A DNA stretch of 64,000 nucleotides from Ilex aquifolium (taxonomy: Eukaryota; Streptophyta; Magnoliopsida; Aquifoliales; Aquifoliaceae), in the NCBI GenBank assembly GCA_951799425.1, contig OX637397.1:2905001-2969000 (forward strand), given 5' to 3'. Below are positions 47,353-60,200 of the stretch, one piece after another; the stretch's first letter is position 1; every line of letters begins with the position of its first letter. The notes beneath the pieces were generated by a model. That model ran no database searches. It was not told the DNA's origin and saw only the letters and a list, made by a program, of their open reading frames with translations. The position numbers and the translations under genes are program-made.

Positions 47353-49619
47353 TTCTCAAATTTCAACAAGTAAAAGCCCAATCTCTGTCTCCAACGACAG
47401 CTCCCAAAACCCTAGCTACAGTTAGAAAATGAGCGAGATGAGCTCTAAACCCTTAACAGAAAAATCAAATGAGACTCAACAAGAAGATAACTCTTTACCT
47501 GATGCAAAGCCTCCGGTGTTAAAAGACATAAATGCCCCCATAAATTAAAATATAATAGTAATTTCTCAAATATAAAAGTAGTATGTCGCCCCCGAGTAAA
47601 AGCATCTCCAAGGCTCCTCAGCAAACAGACGTTTTAGTTATTTTAGCGAGCAAAATTATAAAATTGGTGCTCCAATAGACTCTTTATCCCACTAGTTATT
47701 TTATCTCCTCCCATATTCACTCGGTACTTCTGGCTAGCAAGGTTCCCTCGCTATGTTTCCTTTGCGCCAAATTTTGTGGTTGGTCTTCTTGCGCTATGAC
47801 TTCATCATCTTCGCCTTCAACCAAGTATGGATCTCTCTCGCTGTGGCTTCATCGTCTTCGAAGTGGAAGAACCCAGATGAGTGAAACACCCCCCCCCCCC
47901 CCCCCAAATTCTGAAAAATCCCACAATAAATTCTGAAAACCTCCCCCCAAATTCTAAAACTCCCCCAACAAATTCTGAAAACCCTCAATAAATTTTGACC
48001 CCCCAAATTTTGAATATTTACATTTAGACCCTTATAAAATATTAATATAAATATTTAGAAAAATCTTAAATTTATGAGACGTATTATGCAATTGATTTTT
48101 GTTATTTAAAGTGGATGGGTGTTACATTGTCATTAAGTTGTATTATTTAAAGTTTAATTAGAATTATTATTATGATATGATTTTGGTTGGGTTGATGATT
48201 ATACATGCTTTGAGTTGAATTTTTGGACTATATTATTAAAAATGGGAGAATTACACTCACACTCCTTGAGGTTTGTCACTTAATCACTCAGACCCCTTGA
48301 CATTTGAAGTATTACATTCAGACCCCCTGAAGTTTGTACGCGCGTAACACTTAGACCCCTGCTGTAAATATATCTATTAATAAATTACAATCAGACCCCC
48401 TGAAGTTTGTAAACACATATTACTTAGACTCCTTAAGTACTTAGACCAAAAATACTTCAATCAAAGATAGAATATCAAATATTTAAAATTTTACAATTAA
48501 AATTCATGTTCTATTGTATTGTATCATTTATTGAAATAAAATAAAAATAAAAATTCATTTTTTTCTTAAAAAATCATAATTAATATACAATTATATTGTC
48601 TATTGGAATTTAATTTGGTCGTTTAAACGACCAAATTAAAATATCAAACTATCCCAATTGAAGCTAAAAAATTTTGTGTTCATTACGATTTGACCCATTG
48701 TTTAATTTTTTAGTTTTATTCTAATAAATATTATAATTGTATACTAACTATGCTTTCCAAATAAATTAAATTTTTATTTTTGATTTTATTTAAATAAATG
48801 ACATAATAGAACTTGAATTTTGGTTGCAAAAATTCATGTTCTATTAAGAATGACTTAGACCCCTTGTTTGATTTTTTAGTTTTATTTTAATAGATAGTAT
48901 AATTGTATACTAATTACAATTTTTTAAGAAAAAGTTGAATTTTTTTTTTTGATTTTATTTCAATAAATGATACAATAGAACATTAATTTTAGTTGTAAAA
49001 TTTAAAATATTTGATAATTTATCTTTGATTTGAGTATTTTTTGTATAAATATAATATTTTAAATTTAAGAAGTCTAAGTATTATATGCGTATAAATTTTA
49101 AGGGGGTCTAAATATAATTTATTAAATGATATATTTACAGAAGGGGTCTAAGTGTTACGTGCGTATAAACCTTAGGGAGTCTGTGTGTAATATTTCAAAT
49201 GTCAGGGTGTCTGAGTGATTAAGTGACAAACTTCAAGGGGTATGGGTGTAATTCTCCCATTAAAAATTGGTTAAAATTAGTTGAAGTAGTCAGTTAAAAT
49301 AGAGAGGATGGTTGGAATAAATTTGAAAAAATGTATAATTAAAATAAATAATATAATATTTAAATATATTTTGGATAAGTGAACTGGTCGGAGTTGCTCT
49401 AAGTTAGCACTTCTCACTATACCATCTTCGTCTCCAGATGTCTTAAAGCGTACTATCATCGAAACAAAGGTGTCCATTAACTTTTTCCTTTAGATTTTCT
49501 GTTTAGTTGCTGAGAAATTTCTGGAAAGAAATGGAATTTTTTTTCTCTTTGATTGCGGATTAAAAATTTTCCGCTTTTTTTTTTTTTCTGATTTGGTCAG
49601 GAGGAAGCGATTGGGAGAG
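47353..49619. promoter_or_regulatory. Divergent spacer between L33 and NDUFA8
   Basis: Carries both promoters. L33 leader sequence extends to about 47540. On the NDUFA8 side, a T-rich tract ending TTTGGTCAG/GAGG at 49600 looks like a leader-intron acceptor, with a possible donor at 49470 (AAAG/GTGTCC). A 1,015-bp Mutator-like element occupies 48244-49258. The words AGCATCTCC (47603) and GGAGTTGCTCT (49390) could be the ends of an older element into which it inserted; that part is weak. Confidence 0.5.
48244..49258. mobile_element. Mutator-like TIR element, 1,015 bp
   Basis: Inverted ends of about 130 bp start GGGAGAATTACAC (left) and end GTGTAATTCTCCC (right); both arms carry GTTTGTCACTTAATCACTCA (right arm on minus). 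A perfect 9-bp direct repeat ATTAAAAAT flanks it (48235-48243 and 49259-49267), the Mutator target length. The interior is AT-rich with further internal inverted repeats and no transposase. Confidence 0.85.
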
Positions 49620-51555
49620 ATGGCGAGCACGGTGGACGCGGTCGGAGAGCCGATCCCGACGTCGGCGGTACTGATGGCGGCGTCGAAGCATATAGCGACG
49701 AGATGCAGGAGAGAGAACGTGGCCTTCCTCAAATGCAAGAAGGACGATCCTAACCCTGAGAAATGCCTCGACAAAGGCCACCAAGTCACTCGCTGTGTTC
49801 TTGGCCTGTAAGCAAATATTCATGCACATATTTGCACATTCACAGTTATGTATGTTCATTGAACTTTTTCATGGGGAAATAGTGAATTTCCTGGTCTAAT
49901 AACACCTTTGTGATGCATTTGGCAACATGAAATTGGAATTGGAGTTTTACCGAAGCCTTTGTATTTTTTGAAAGCATTTATGATGGATTATCTTTGGGCG
50001 AAAAGTCTGTACAAAATTTGAATTGGTTCTCTTAAGTTCAATTTCAGCCAAATGCATTGTTATTTCCGACTATCATTGTAGCTATTTTATCATGCATAAC
50101 TTACATAATCTAGAACACTACAAATTGGGATGTCGAAGTGCATTGTTAATCTGATTGCTTATATTCAGTTTCAAGTATGTTACTGAGTGATAATCTTTAG
50201 CCTTTGCGATATGTAGATGGATCTTGTTGCTGACGCTGCTTCGCTAAATTGAACTCATTGGTTATAGAGAAAAGATTACTCATTAGTCTTACAGTATGCC
50301 TCCTTTGGGTATTGAGTCTATTGACTGCTGGGCTTTTGGGGGGTCATTAAGGTGTTTTTAATAGCAAAGTCTGTAGAAAATTCTTTCATTCAAAAGCAAA
50401 ATTGTTACTTTGTTGCAGTAGCGCCTCAATAAGTTGGTTGATTTCAATTTTAGTTCCAAGTTTAGTAGAGGTAAAATTGATTCTAGATGGCCAGGAATGT
50501 TGGAAATTTTTTAGTGATGCAATAGGTGAACAGGAGGATGTGGCACATAAGCATCTATTTTCATGTAGTTCTGGTCTGATAGGGCTATGCATGTGACCAA
50601 AATATTTGTGGCTGATGAGACGGGACTCAGTCTATGCAACAAACGAAGGAGTAATACAAAACGAAAATGGTCTTAGGGGTTGCACATTGTACATGTCTCA
50701 TGGTTGATAGCTGAATTACTTAGTCTAGCAACAGCAGAGATACAGTTTTGCTGGACCAAACCTGTATCCTTTAACATCTTTTGTAGAAATATGGATACTT
50801 GTTCTTCAGCTGCTAAGAATGGGATCTGCTATCATGTGAAGGATTTTTGGTAGTTAGCTGCATAAATTCTCAGGAATAGGATTTAAATAGCTGGATCATG
50901 AAACGTTGAGGGAAATTGTTGACTTCCTTTGTCTGTGGATTTAAGGTTTTTTCCCCTTTTGGCCATAAAATGATAGTGTCAGCACTACTTTTTTTCTAAC
51001 AATTTTTTACCTCCCAGGCAAGTCCAGTTTTAGACTTCCACTTTAGCATCAAATGAATAATTTTTCTTGGCATTTGTTTGGTTGGGTATATGTGTGCGTG
51101 CTTGTATACCAAACCAGCTATTGTGGGCCACTGAACTGTTGCTCAATTCATTCCATCGGAACGTCACTAAATTTTTAGCCTAATAAATTTGTCAAAAGGG
51201 TTTTTAGCTCTGTGACTGTGAATGACTACTGAAGCCGAGTTGTTTTTGATGTTATTCTACTTTCTTGATAGTTCAAAAGTGAAGTGTTCCAACCTTACCT
51301 AAAATTTAAGGCTGAACTTCTTTTATGTTTACATTGATAATTTGTTGCTTTTATCTATCAAGAAAAAATGACAAGAAACTAGTAAGGAGCATTTCTGAAT
51401 TATCCTATACTTGGCCATGTAGGCTGAAAGATCTTCATCAGAGGTGCACAAAAGAGATGGATGCTTATGCCGGCTGTATGTACTACCATACGAATGAATT
51501 TGAGTTATGCCGTAAAGAGCAGAAAGAGTTTGAGAAAGCATGCCCATTGGAATGA
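49620..51555 (+). CDS. Complex I subunit NDUFA8 (CHCH protein)
   Basis: Two exons, 49620-49807 and 51423-51555, give 106 aa, matching plant NDUFA8 (Arabidopsis At5g18800/At3g06310, from memory). Four cysteine pairs are present: C29/C39, C49/C59 and C71/C81 as CX9C, and C92/C103 as CX10C. These form the double CHCH fold that is oxidised by the Mia40 pathway in the mitochondrial intermembrane space. The protein is an accessory subunit of respiratory complex I. The start is the ATG at 49620; an upstream TTG in the same frame lies before a likely splice acceptor and is not used. The intron is 1.6 kb. It is divergent from L33, so two mitochondrial proteins share one intergenic region. Confidence 0.95.
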
Positions 51556-52803
51556 GTGGAATGACACCTGCAATCACATGCTCCATAATTTAGGTCAGTC
51601 TGCTATTAGCAGAAGAACTTGTTGAGTTCACTTATGATGCAATTGTTTGTGGGTGTGGATGCCTCTTACCCAATCATAATTTCAACATCCCTTGGTGCAA
51701 TGATTGTGTTATGTGCATATTTTTAATATATTTTTTTATGTAATCTAAGAGTTGGCTATTGAAAAATTATTAATGAGTGAGTTAGTGATAGAATATTTTG
51801 TGGATAGTTTTCCAGGTGGTTACTAGATAGTGAAGTTATGGATAACGTTAATTATTAAGGTAGTTTTTATCATCTTGTATTTAAAGGTCTTTCTATCGAT
51901 GAAATGATATTTTTTTATAAAGTTTGAAGATTAGGTTCTTCTCGAATTGAATCATTGGAGTTTTCCACCCCTAGAAGCGGGTTTTCTCTTTCGATTGTAT
52001 TTTTATTCTATGCGCAAGGGCGCTCATTTTGGCTCCTTTTGCTCGCCTACACGCAGATACGACGATCATTGAACATCTTGACCAGCAAGTCTCTACCGCA
52101 CCATTTGGAATGGATTGAAAAAAGTATGGTGACCCTCCTATATGCCTTGATAACAAATATCTCTGAAAAGACATGTTGACCTCTGTCTCCGAAAACTTCT
52201 GGTGCAAGCAACTCTAACCTTATCAGAAACTGATAATTTTAGATTCTATGACTACCAAACTGATAGCGAATTAGAATTATCCTATGACTGATGAAATCAA
52301 TGGATATTTACTATGAGTCGCTCCTCCTGGAGTTAAACTAGGCTGTCCTGCAACAAACCAATTGGCACCACTATCTGTCCAACTAGGAGAATCATCCCTT
52401 GACTCGCTCGACTATAAAGCTGACCTACCTACTTACTAGTTTGACTGCATTGACTTATTGGATCGCCTTTTTTTAGTTACAAAAACTTTACAGTTTTTCT
52501 GAGTAAAAGTGCATTTCAAAAAGCAGAAAATTGAAGATTACAAGCTTGTGTCTCTTTTCATTCTACTCCTATTTTCTAGAAATATGGAGTGCTACTGCAC
52601 ACATTTAGAGCACCCCTCATCCTTTACTTGGACTGTAATAAGTCAGAATGTCATCCTTTAAGTGGGAATGTAAATTCAACCGAGTGGGGTGGGGAATCCA
52701 AGTTTACAAGAGATAGAGCACGTAAAAAAATAGATCTAATGAGACCTTGAATCAAAAGACATTTTACAAATCTATCAAAAGAGTGTTCGTATCATATTGA
52801 TGA
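51556..52803. other. 3' flank of NDUFA8
   Basis: Contains the NDUFA8 3' UTR and then unassigned sequence. Open frames at 51955-52207 on both strands are short and unrecognised. No gene is supported. Confidence 0.5.
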
Positions 52804-53709
52804 CTAGTTATTGTCTGTGTCTGAAGACACAGAGTAATAAAAAATGTTAAACAATAAACATATTTGTATTCATATCTAAAATCAAATCACAAACATAGAG
52901 AAGAGATAAATTAATTTAAGTATCTGTTGTAGTGGGGGTGAGAGGTGGTGGTGGTAGGAGACGGTGATGGTTGTGGTGGGTGGCAATGACCGTGGTGACG
53001 GCGACAGCAAGAGTGGTGGTGGCGATAGCGGTGGTGGTGGTGGCGGCAACGGCGGCAGTAGTGGTGGTGGCAGTGGCAGTGGCAGTGGCGGGGGCGGTGG
53101 TGGTGGCAGCGACGGTGGTGGTGGGACAGTGGTGGCGTTGGTGGTGGCGGCGACGGCGGTGGCGATGGTGGTAATGGTGGTGGCGGCGATGACGATGGCG
53201 GTGGGGGCGATGGTGGCAGCGACGACGGCAGTGGCGGCGGTGGTGTCGACGACAATGACAACAATGGTAGTGGTGGCGACGACGACGGTGATGGTGATGG
53301 TGGCAATGAGGGTGGTGGGCGATGGTGGTGGTGGTGGTGGTGGTGGCGGCGACAACGATGGTGATGGCAGCAGAGGTGTTGGTGGCGACGGTGGCAGTGG
53401 TGGTGATGGTGGCAGTAGTGGTGGCGGTGACGACGATGAAAGTGGTGGTGGTAGAAGTGGTGGTAGGACGGTTTCAAATACTATTTTTTTTTTTGTAAGT
53501 ATTTATAAAAAATAATTTCTAAAAATAATTTTAAAAAAATCACTCCAAACACACCCTTAAACCCCTATTTTTCCTATTAAATTTAGGGTATTAATATTAA
53601 CCGTTAGATTAACTTCAAAGTAAAATTTAAAACGATCTGAACCACAAAAAACAAAAATCATTTTTTTTATCTTTTAAAATTTGAATTGTAAACTACTTTA
53701 TTATATAGA
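52804..53709 (-). mobile_element. Non-autonomous Helitron, copy 2, with expanded GGN array
   Basis: On the minus strand it begins TCTATATAATAAAG and ends CTGTGTC-TTCA-GACACAG, seven bases, CTAG, next to T. Same family as 42910-43440. Near the 3' end a degenerate GGT/GGC/GAC trinucleotide array of about 540 bp (52935-53470) is over three times longer than in copy 1. The array gives long glycine-, valine-, histidine- or proline-rich frames in several readings; these are by-products of the repeat, not genes. Confidence 0.85.
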
Positions 53710-54271
53710 CATTTTATGTCCAATTTGGATGGTGTACATTTCAAAAATCTGTGATAATATTAGTAAAATGGACCTTAAAATTGGCTAAAATTGTGGGAAA
53801 AACATGCTTTGAGCTTTACATACTACATGTCTCGGGGCGCTTCTAATTGCAGTTCTCCAAAATTCCATAGAAATAAAAAAAAAAAAAAAGAGTACTTGGC
53901 TCCTTACACTTGTTGGAAACAATAATTCAGTGGATATAAACAATCTCACCCCCACGTACTCAAACCTACCATATCTAGAACAGAATGAAGCAATTTTACC
54001 AAGACGAAATCCAACCAAATAAACAGGAAAATAAGCTTCAGTGCAAACGCCTTACAAGTTAATACTTCCATACCAGTGAAATTTGAAGCCATTAGATCCA
54101 ACAAAAGCAAAATGACAGCAGTATCAACGATAGTGTGTCCCACATAGCAAACTTCACATTCAGTGATACCAAAATATAGTCCCAGTCTAGTTTAACTAAT
54201 AGCAGAGTGCACTCTACAATTAGATCAGGAAGAACAGCACCACATGACGACAGCAGCATGTTTATCATCCA
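53710..54271. other. Spacer and 3' UTR of the SR gene
   Basis: Probably the 3' UTR of the minus-strand SR protein gene that ends at 54272. No other feature is seen. Confidence 0.4.
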
Positions 54272-57200
54272 TCAGCGCGGACTGCACAGAAGCCATCAAT
54301 TAGTTTGGAAAAATAGAAGAGGGGAGAGAGAGAGAGAGAGAGGGTGAGGCTAGAAGCAGCCCACCAAAAAATATAAGGGTGTGCCAAAAGACATCCAAGA
54401 GGATGTTGAGCTTTGTTTATTTCCTTTGGGGAAACCAGAGGATTCTGAGCTATTAACCAAGGCTGACAAATGCATCCTACCACAGACAAATAGATGGACC
54501 TTTAACTTTTCCTTCTGACAATTCAAAGACAATTTAGTTCAAAACACTAATGTATGTATGTTTGTATAACAGACTATACTTCAATACTGCAAGTGCAAAT
54601 TTCAGGTCAAGCCACGTGCCACGATTGCCTCAAAGTTGGAGCATGACTGTCCTTATCTCAACTTTGCCAAAATGCACTCTTAATGCTCTTTATTGAAAAC
54701 AGGGGCTTAAAACCCTTTCAGACCATGTCAGCATCTCAAGACCTCCACAATAAAACTTATATCTACCATGTTCCAACATGCAGATCAAACCTGGGATCCC
54801 AATGAAGAGAATGCAGAGCCAATTGGGTAACAAAAAAGCTAATTCCAACTTAGGTAAATAGTTTATTTTTCCCTTGAACAATTGTTTCAGCCAATCAAAT
54901 ATTGAAAATTGATGGCACACACCTGTAAGATCGAGAATGAGATCTGGAGGGGCTCCGAGCAGTCACTTTAGGACTCTCCGATCTGCGGCGTGCATACTCC
55001 TCATCATGAGCACTCCGGCCATTTTCACTCGGACTTGGGGACTTGTTCAACTGGTGCTTTCTATCATCATTTGGAGGAGGGGATCGAGACATGGATTTAG
55101 ATCGCCTTGAAGACCTTTGGTTAGACCTGTGGTTTCTCTCACTGCGTGGAGAAACCGATCTGGAAATAGATCTAGATCGGTGTGGAGAGTAGTTGTCATC
55201 CCTTGCTCTGCGGTCTCTGTCTCAGTAAAAAGGAAAAACAAAAATATTACACAACCTAGTTACAGGCACTGCAAAAATCAGATCATCCTGAAATATTTGG
55301 ATAAATCTAAAATAGAAATAAATCGGCGCGACTAGAAGAATCTGTATTCTCACAAGGAGCCCTACTACAAACTTCACAAGACACTATAATTAGAATTCCT
55401 GACAACACCAATTCATAGAAACTAAAACCCAGTAATTTGATTCAGGATAAGAAAATTTTCAACATCGCTCCCTCAAAATCTAATGAGATTAAAACATGAC
55501 ATTTAACTGTTACCTTTTTCAGAGTTCGCGAACAAACATAACAACACTTTGATCCAAACACAATTTAAGGCTTTAGATGCACTGCTTGATCAGCATCTGA
55601 CTTCACAAGACTTTCCTTGCCCCAACTTTAATATCTCATACTATCTTTTCTTGGAAAATCTCATCATACCTCTACCAGTAAAAACTGTGAATGGCATCCC
55701 TTCTCGAAGATGATATCTTTCTTTGGCCAACTATAAGCTCTATAATCTTTCTTTAACTGGATCGTATGCAACATTAAGATATCAAACTAAGAATGCAAAA
55801 AAAAAAATTATGATGGTAATCATCTCAGAAGCCATGTTTAAATAATTGGTTTCATCAAGAAGTAGAAGCCTTACAAACAAAAACTCAAAAATAAAAAACC
55901 AACGGGCCCTGTACATTATAGTTGATGAAGGTGGATTTAGAGACTTCTGGTGAGGCTTTGGTATAAAGATAAGCAAGTAGTCTGCGTCTTTAAGATCCCT
56001 TTTCTCTTTTGTCTTTATTAATCCTGATTTCTTTAAGTCTCTCTATTTCATTTAAAATCTGCATGAACAGGGCCATCAGCAGATGTCATTCAAATCCCGT
56101 GGAACACATTCACACGTTAATTAAATAATATATGTGCATGAAAAGGACAGCAGAAACAAAAAGCCATCAAGTCAAATACAGGAACAAAAAGATGTCAAGT
56201 CAAGAAGTTTGATCAATAACCTTTCAAAGTGGTAGCAAGAAACCTCCAAGATTGAAGTGTACAACAGAAAAAGAAAAAAAACTGAAGGAAATTACTGAAG
56301 CTCCGCTTCAATTTAAATGTTGCTTAGCAAATCAACAGATAAGCTATCATGAACAGAAAGCATCTTAGCAAATTAACAGATAAACTATCATGAACAGAAA
56401 GCATTAACTATGCAATACAAAAGCATGTTAACTGCAAACAGGCAGCACACTGAGGAAGGCAACAATGAAGATTTATCAAAAACATGAGAACCTCTTCGAT
56501 CAGCAGTAAAAGCAAACAGTCACCTAAAACACTAAATACAAAACCCACCCCGTCCCCAATTTTCCTTCAGGTACTTAAAAAAGGCTTGCATAGCATGCAA
56601 TGCATCAAGGAGAAGTTTATTCAAAAACAAACATAACGTATAACCTGCGAAGAAACATCGTTAAACCAAACTAACATGAAAGATTAATAGTAACTAACTT
56701 CACGTTCTTATTATAACAATGCTAACACCTTTGTTTCCATCTATCTGGGCTTACGACTTGGGTGAGAGGGGAACATCAACTTGGGTGGGACTTGAACCCA
56801 CATCCCCATATGGACAGTAGACTCCCAACCACAAACCCATCCCTCATCTTCAACCCTTCTGTGCTTCATCAACATTTGTGGCATATTTTTCATATATTCT
56901 ACCAAACAAAGGGAAATCATCAAATAAAAAGACTCATACTTCACGTGATCCTAATCAGAATTTGGAAGCCATATATAAAATATCATTTTGTACTCAATAG
57001 CATTTAATGGGGTATGTTTGGGTTAATGCTTCACAAAAAAAGGACTCATGAAATCCAAAAAAAACTCACCTACATCATGTTCAGTCATAATTGCAATGTA
57101 AAGGAGTAAATCTGCTTTTATTATCCTTCCTTGCTAATCCAGGATAAGGAAGACTTGCATTAGGTAGACAACCTTCAGCACCTTTAGCCAACCGGTATGG

Positions 57201-60200
57201 TTTTGTAGACCTTACATGAGTAGGATAGGGATGGGTCTATAAAAGAACCTATTTATGTTTGAATACTATATAGGGGATTCAAGTTCCCCCCCCAAAAAAA
57301 AAAAATCCTGTGGCTTTGCAAAAGAAACAAACCACATTCTTCTATAGGTATCCAGTGCCACTCCTATGAGTGAATACCCCAGTACTTACTGGAAGACAGT
57401 TATGCAATTGGTTAAAATGTATTATAAGTGTACATGGTTCCAATAACATATGTAGCTGTTTTGTACTACCAGATCCAGTGGAACTGCACAAGGACCAGAA
57501 AGATAACTAAAACTACTGTGTAGAATGTGGAGAGGAAGACACCCTGGTCCATGGGGGTGGGGGAAGAGATGGAGATGGAAATTAAGTTTGATAAAGTATT
57601 ACGAAGGACATAAAAGGAGCAGGGAGTATAAAAGACAGTACAAGAATGCCCAAATATACATGATATAGGAGTGCAACTACAACTCCTAGTGCAGATATAT
57701 AAAAACAGACCTTGAGTCATGCCTTTCTTCAGAAGGTGAGCGCGAGTAAGCTGCCACAAAAGAAACTATAATAATTCAGCGAGGAAAGAAAAACAGAAGA
57801 CATGTGACAACAATATTTGATATCAGAAATGTTGTGTCGATCAATATTTAATTGCACAAGCTATAAGAGGAAAAAAAAATCTTGGTCAAAAGGTCAAACG
57901 AGTAAATCGGCAGAAAGTTCAAACTGACAGTGATATCGGCGTCTTGGAGACCTTGAAGGACTTCGCCTCCTGTAGCTTCCTCGACCACTGTACATAAAAA
58001 GTAAATAATGTGTAAGCAACTGCTTGAAAAGATAAATCAAACTTTCTGTGGGAAATGAATGGTGCAACAGTGTCAGAACAGAACAACAAATTAAAATAAT
58101 ACCTTGGGCGTGTCATTCTGCGCATGTCCTGCGGAGTTTTCCTGTTCTCTTCAGCAAAAACAATTCTTATCTCACGTCCTCCAATTACTGTATAATTGAG
58201 TTGTTGCTTTGCCTCAGCAGCATCTTCAGCATAACGAAACTTCACAAATCCAAAGCCTCTAGGTTCCCTGAGAATTCAAGTAAGAACTATGTTAAGCCAC
58301 AGAAAACTATGCCCTAATATAAAAGAACAAGAAATATTAAGCAAGAGTCCAGATAATCCACCAATCATCTCTACTTTTACCCACAGAGTTTGCTAGAGAA
58401 ACAGAGCTAAACATCTCACCAGAATGACCAGTAACACCAATTCCATGTTTGAACTTTGAAGACATCATAAATTGTCTCCACTTTCTAGTTTAAGTCACCT
58501 AAACCAAATTCCCAATTTCAACATACTGCCAGACCCATGCAGGCCAAATTGATGGAGTCCATGAGACCCCTGTATGAACAATTTTATACTGAAAAGCATG
58601 AACCAAATGGAGAAAAGTAAGCGCAAACAAAAATTTATTGCTCCCTATCTAAGCCAAGGCAAAAGATTACAATCAAGACAAAGGGAACTCAGCTGTGGTA
58701 ATTTTATTAAAATGTGCGGCAATGATCAGTGACTCCCTTACAGGGAATATTATTAAAAAAAAACTTGAAGTCTACTGCCCCAAAAATGGTATTGCTTTTT
58801 TTTTTTTTCTTTTTAAAGCAAGAACAGATTATTTTGACAAAACTTACACCCAAGAATCATGCAACTAGCCAAAGTAGCTCTTGTCATGTGAGACTGTAAA
58901 AGAAATATAATACATGAACTTATTTTCTACCGAAATTCATTTTTCAGATTCCAAAACTTCATAAATTTGAGCTCCAGGGCTCTTAGGCAACACGTCCGAC
59001 AAAGTTGATGCCATATTTTTTAACAATGAGTGTAAAAGGAATGAGAGTGAGTATCCAAAACCTGTAATGGGCAATTCCTTGTTTCACTTAGGAAATCACT
59101 GAAATTTCCGAATCAGTATGCAGTGAGGTTGCACTTGTCTACGTATACGTGGGCATAAATTTTCATATATGTATTTCTGCGAATAGTGTGCTAACTTTAT
59201 ATCACTTCCATGAAATCATCCTCAGATTTTTTTAAGCTCTATTAACAGAACTATAAGTTGAAATTAAGATCCCCATTACCAAACACTGTCTCAACCAATT
59301 GGTATTCGAATCCAACAGGCACACTAGAGAGATACTTCATCTTACATTCTCAATGAAGTGACCCAGACAATAAAACTCATTAATTAGGCGGGAGACTGAG
59401 AGAGGCATTGGAAAGTCTTTCCCCTTCTCGTGACTTCAGTACAGCAAGATAGATCGCACATCATAATTGACTAGACAACATGATATTTAAATCATGAACA
59501 TCCACCACTATTGCAAGAGTTGCTCCACAAAACATCCCCACGACCACCACATTCACAACAACAAATGATCTTCATCCCATCGCACTGCCAAAAAGCAGTC
59601 AGATAGGATGAAGATCCCCTTTTACAATCCAATGATAAAGCTCAACTAGAATGCTATGCTACAATGATGTAAAGAACATTGCAACTCAAGTGCAAGAAAA
59701 TAGCTTTCATTGCCATCCCAACCATGAAAGCATTTGTGCCTTTGATCATATTGTTTCCAGAATCTATCATTTGCCCAAGTTAACTTAGAAGTCTTCTGAA
59801 AAATTAAGAGCTTATCAAAGGCAGTTTCATAGTGAGGGATAAACTAGGAAGTAACACAGCTGCTCATGATAGGTGTACACTTAAGCTCCTTCGGCGACAC
59901 AGTTTGAAATATCAAACTATTTCTATCTTGTAGCAGTGAAAGCTCTCATGATAGATAAGTAAACATTTCTGGTTTTATCTTGCTAGCCTAGTAGTTTTAA
60001 GATACTTTCATGCCCCTCTGAACTTCCTTAAACTATGAATCCAAGCTATTTAAATTTTCAACTAAAAAAAGTAATCCTAAGCTGTTTCCATAGTCAAATA
60101 CCCACTCAAATCTAGCAAATTTTCAACCAATATTTTGCTGCCCTGTTCTTAGCACAATAATAGAAGTTTAAATAGACTCCAGTAGCATCATAACTTCAAA

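Noticed and set aside
52882..53515. Overlapping 150-190 codon frames rich in Gly, Val, His or Pro on both strands
   Set aside because: They exist in nearly every frame because the trinucleotide array lacks stop codons; they lie inside a Helitron and have no splice, start or homology support. The smaller set at 43022-43254 has the same cause.
56780..56850. Possible tRNA or SINE from GGGTTCAAGTCCC on the minus strand
   Set aside because: No cloverleaf, A-box at proper spacing, poly-A/T tail or target duplication could be found; kept only as a remark.
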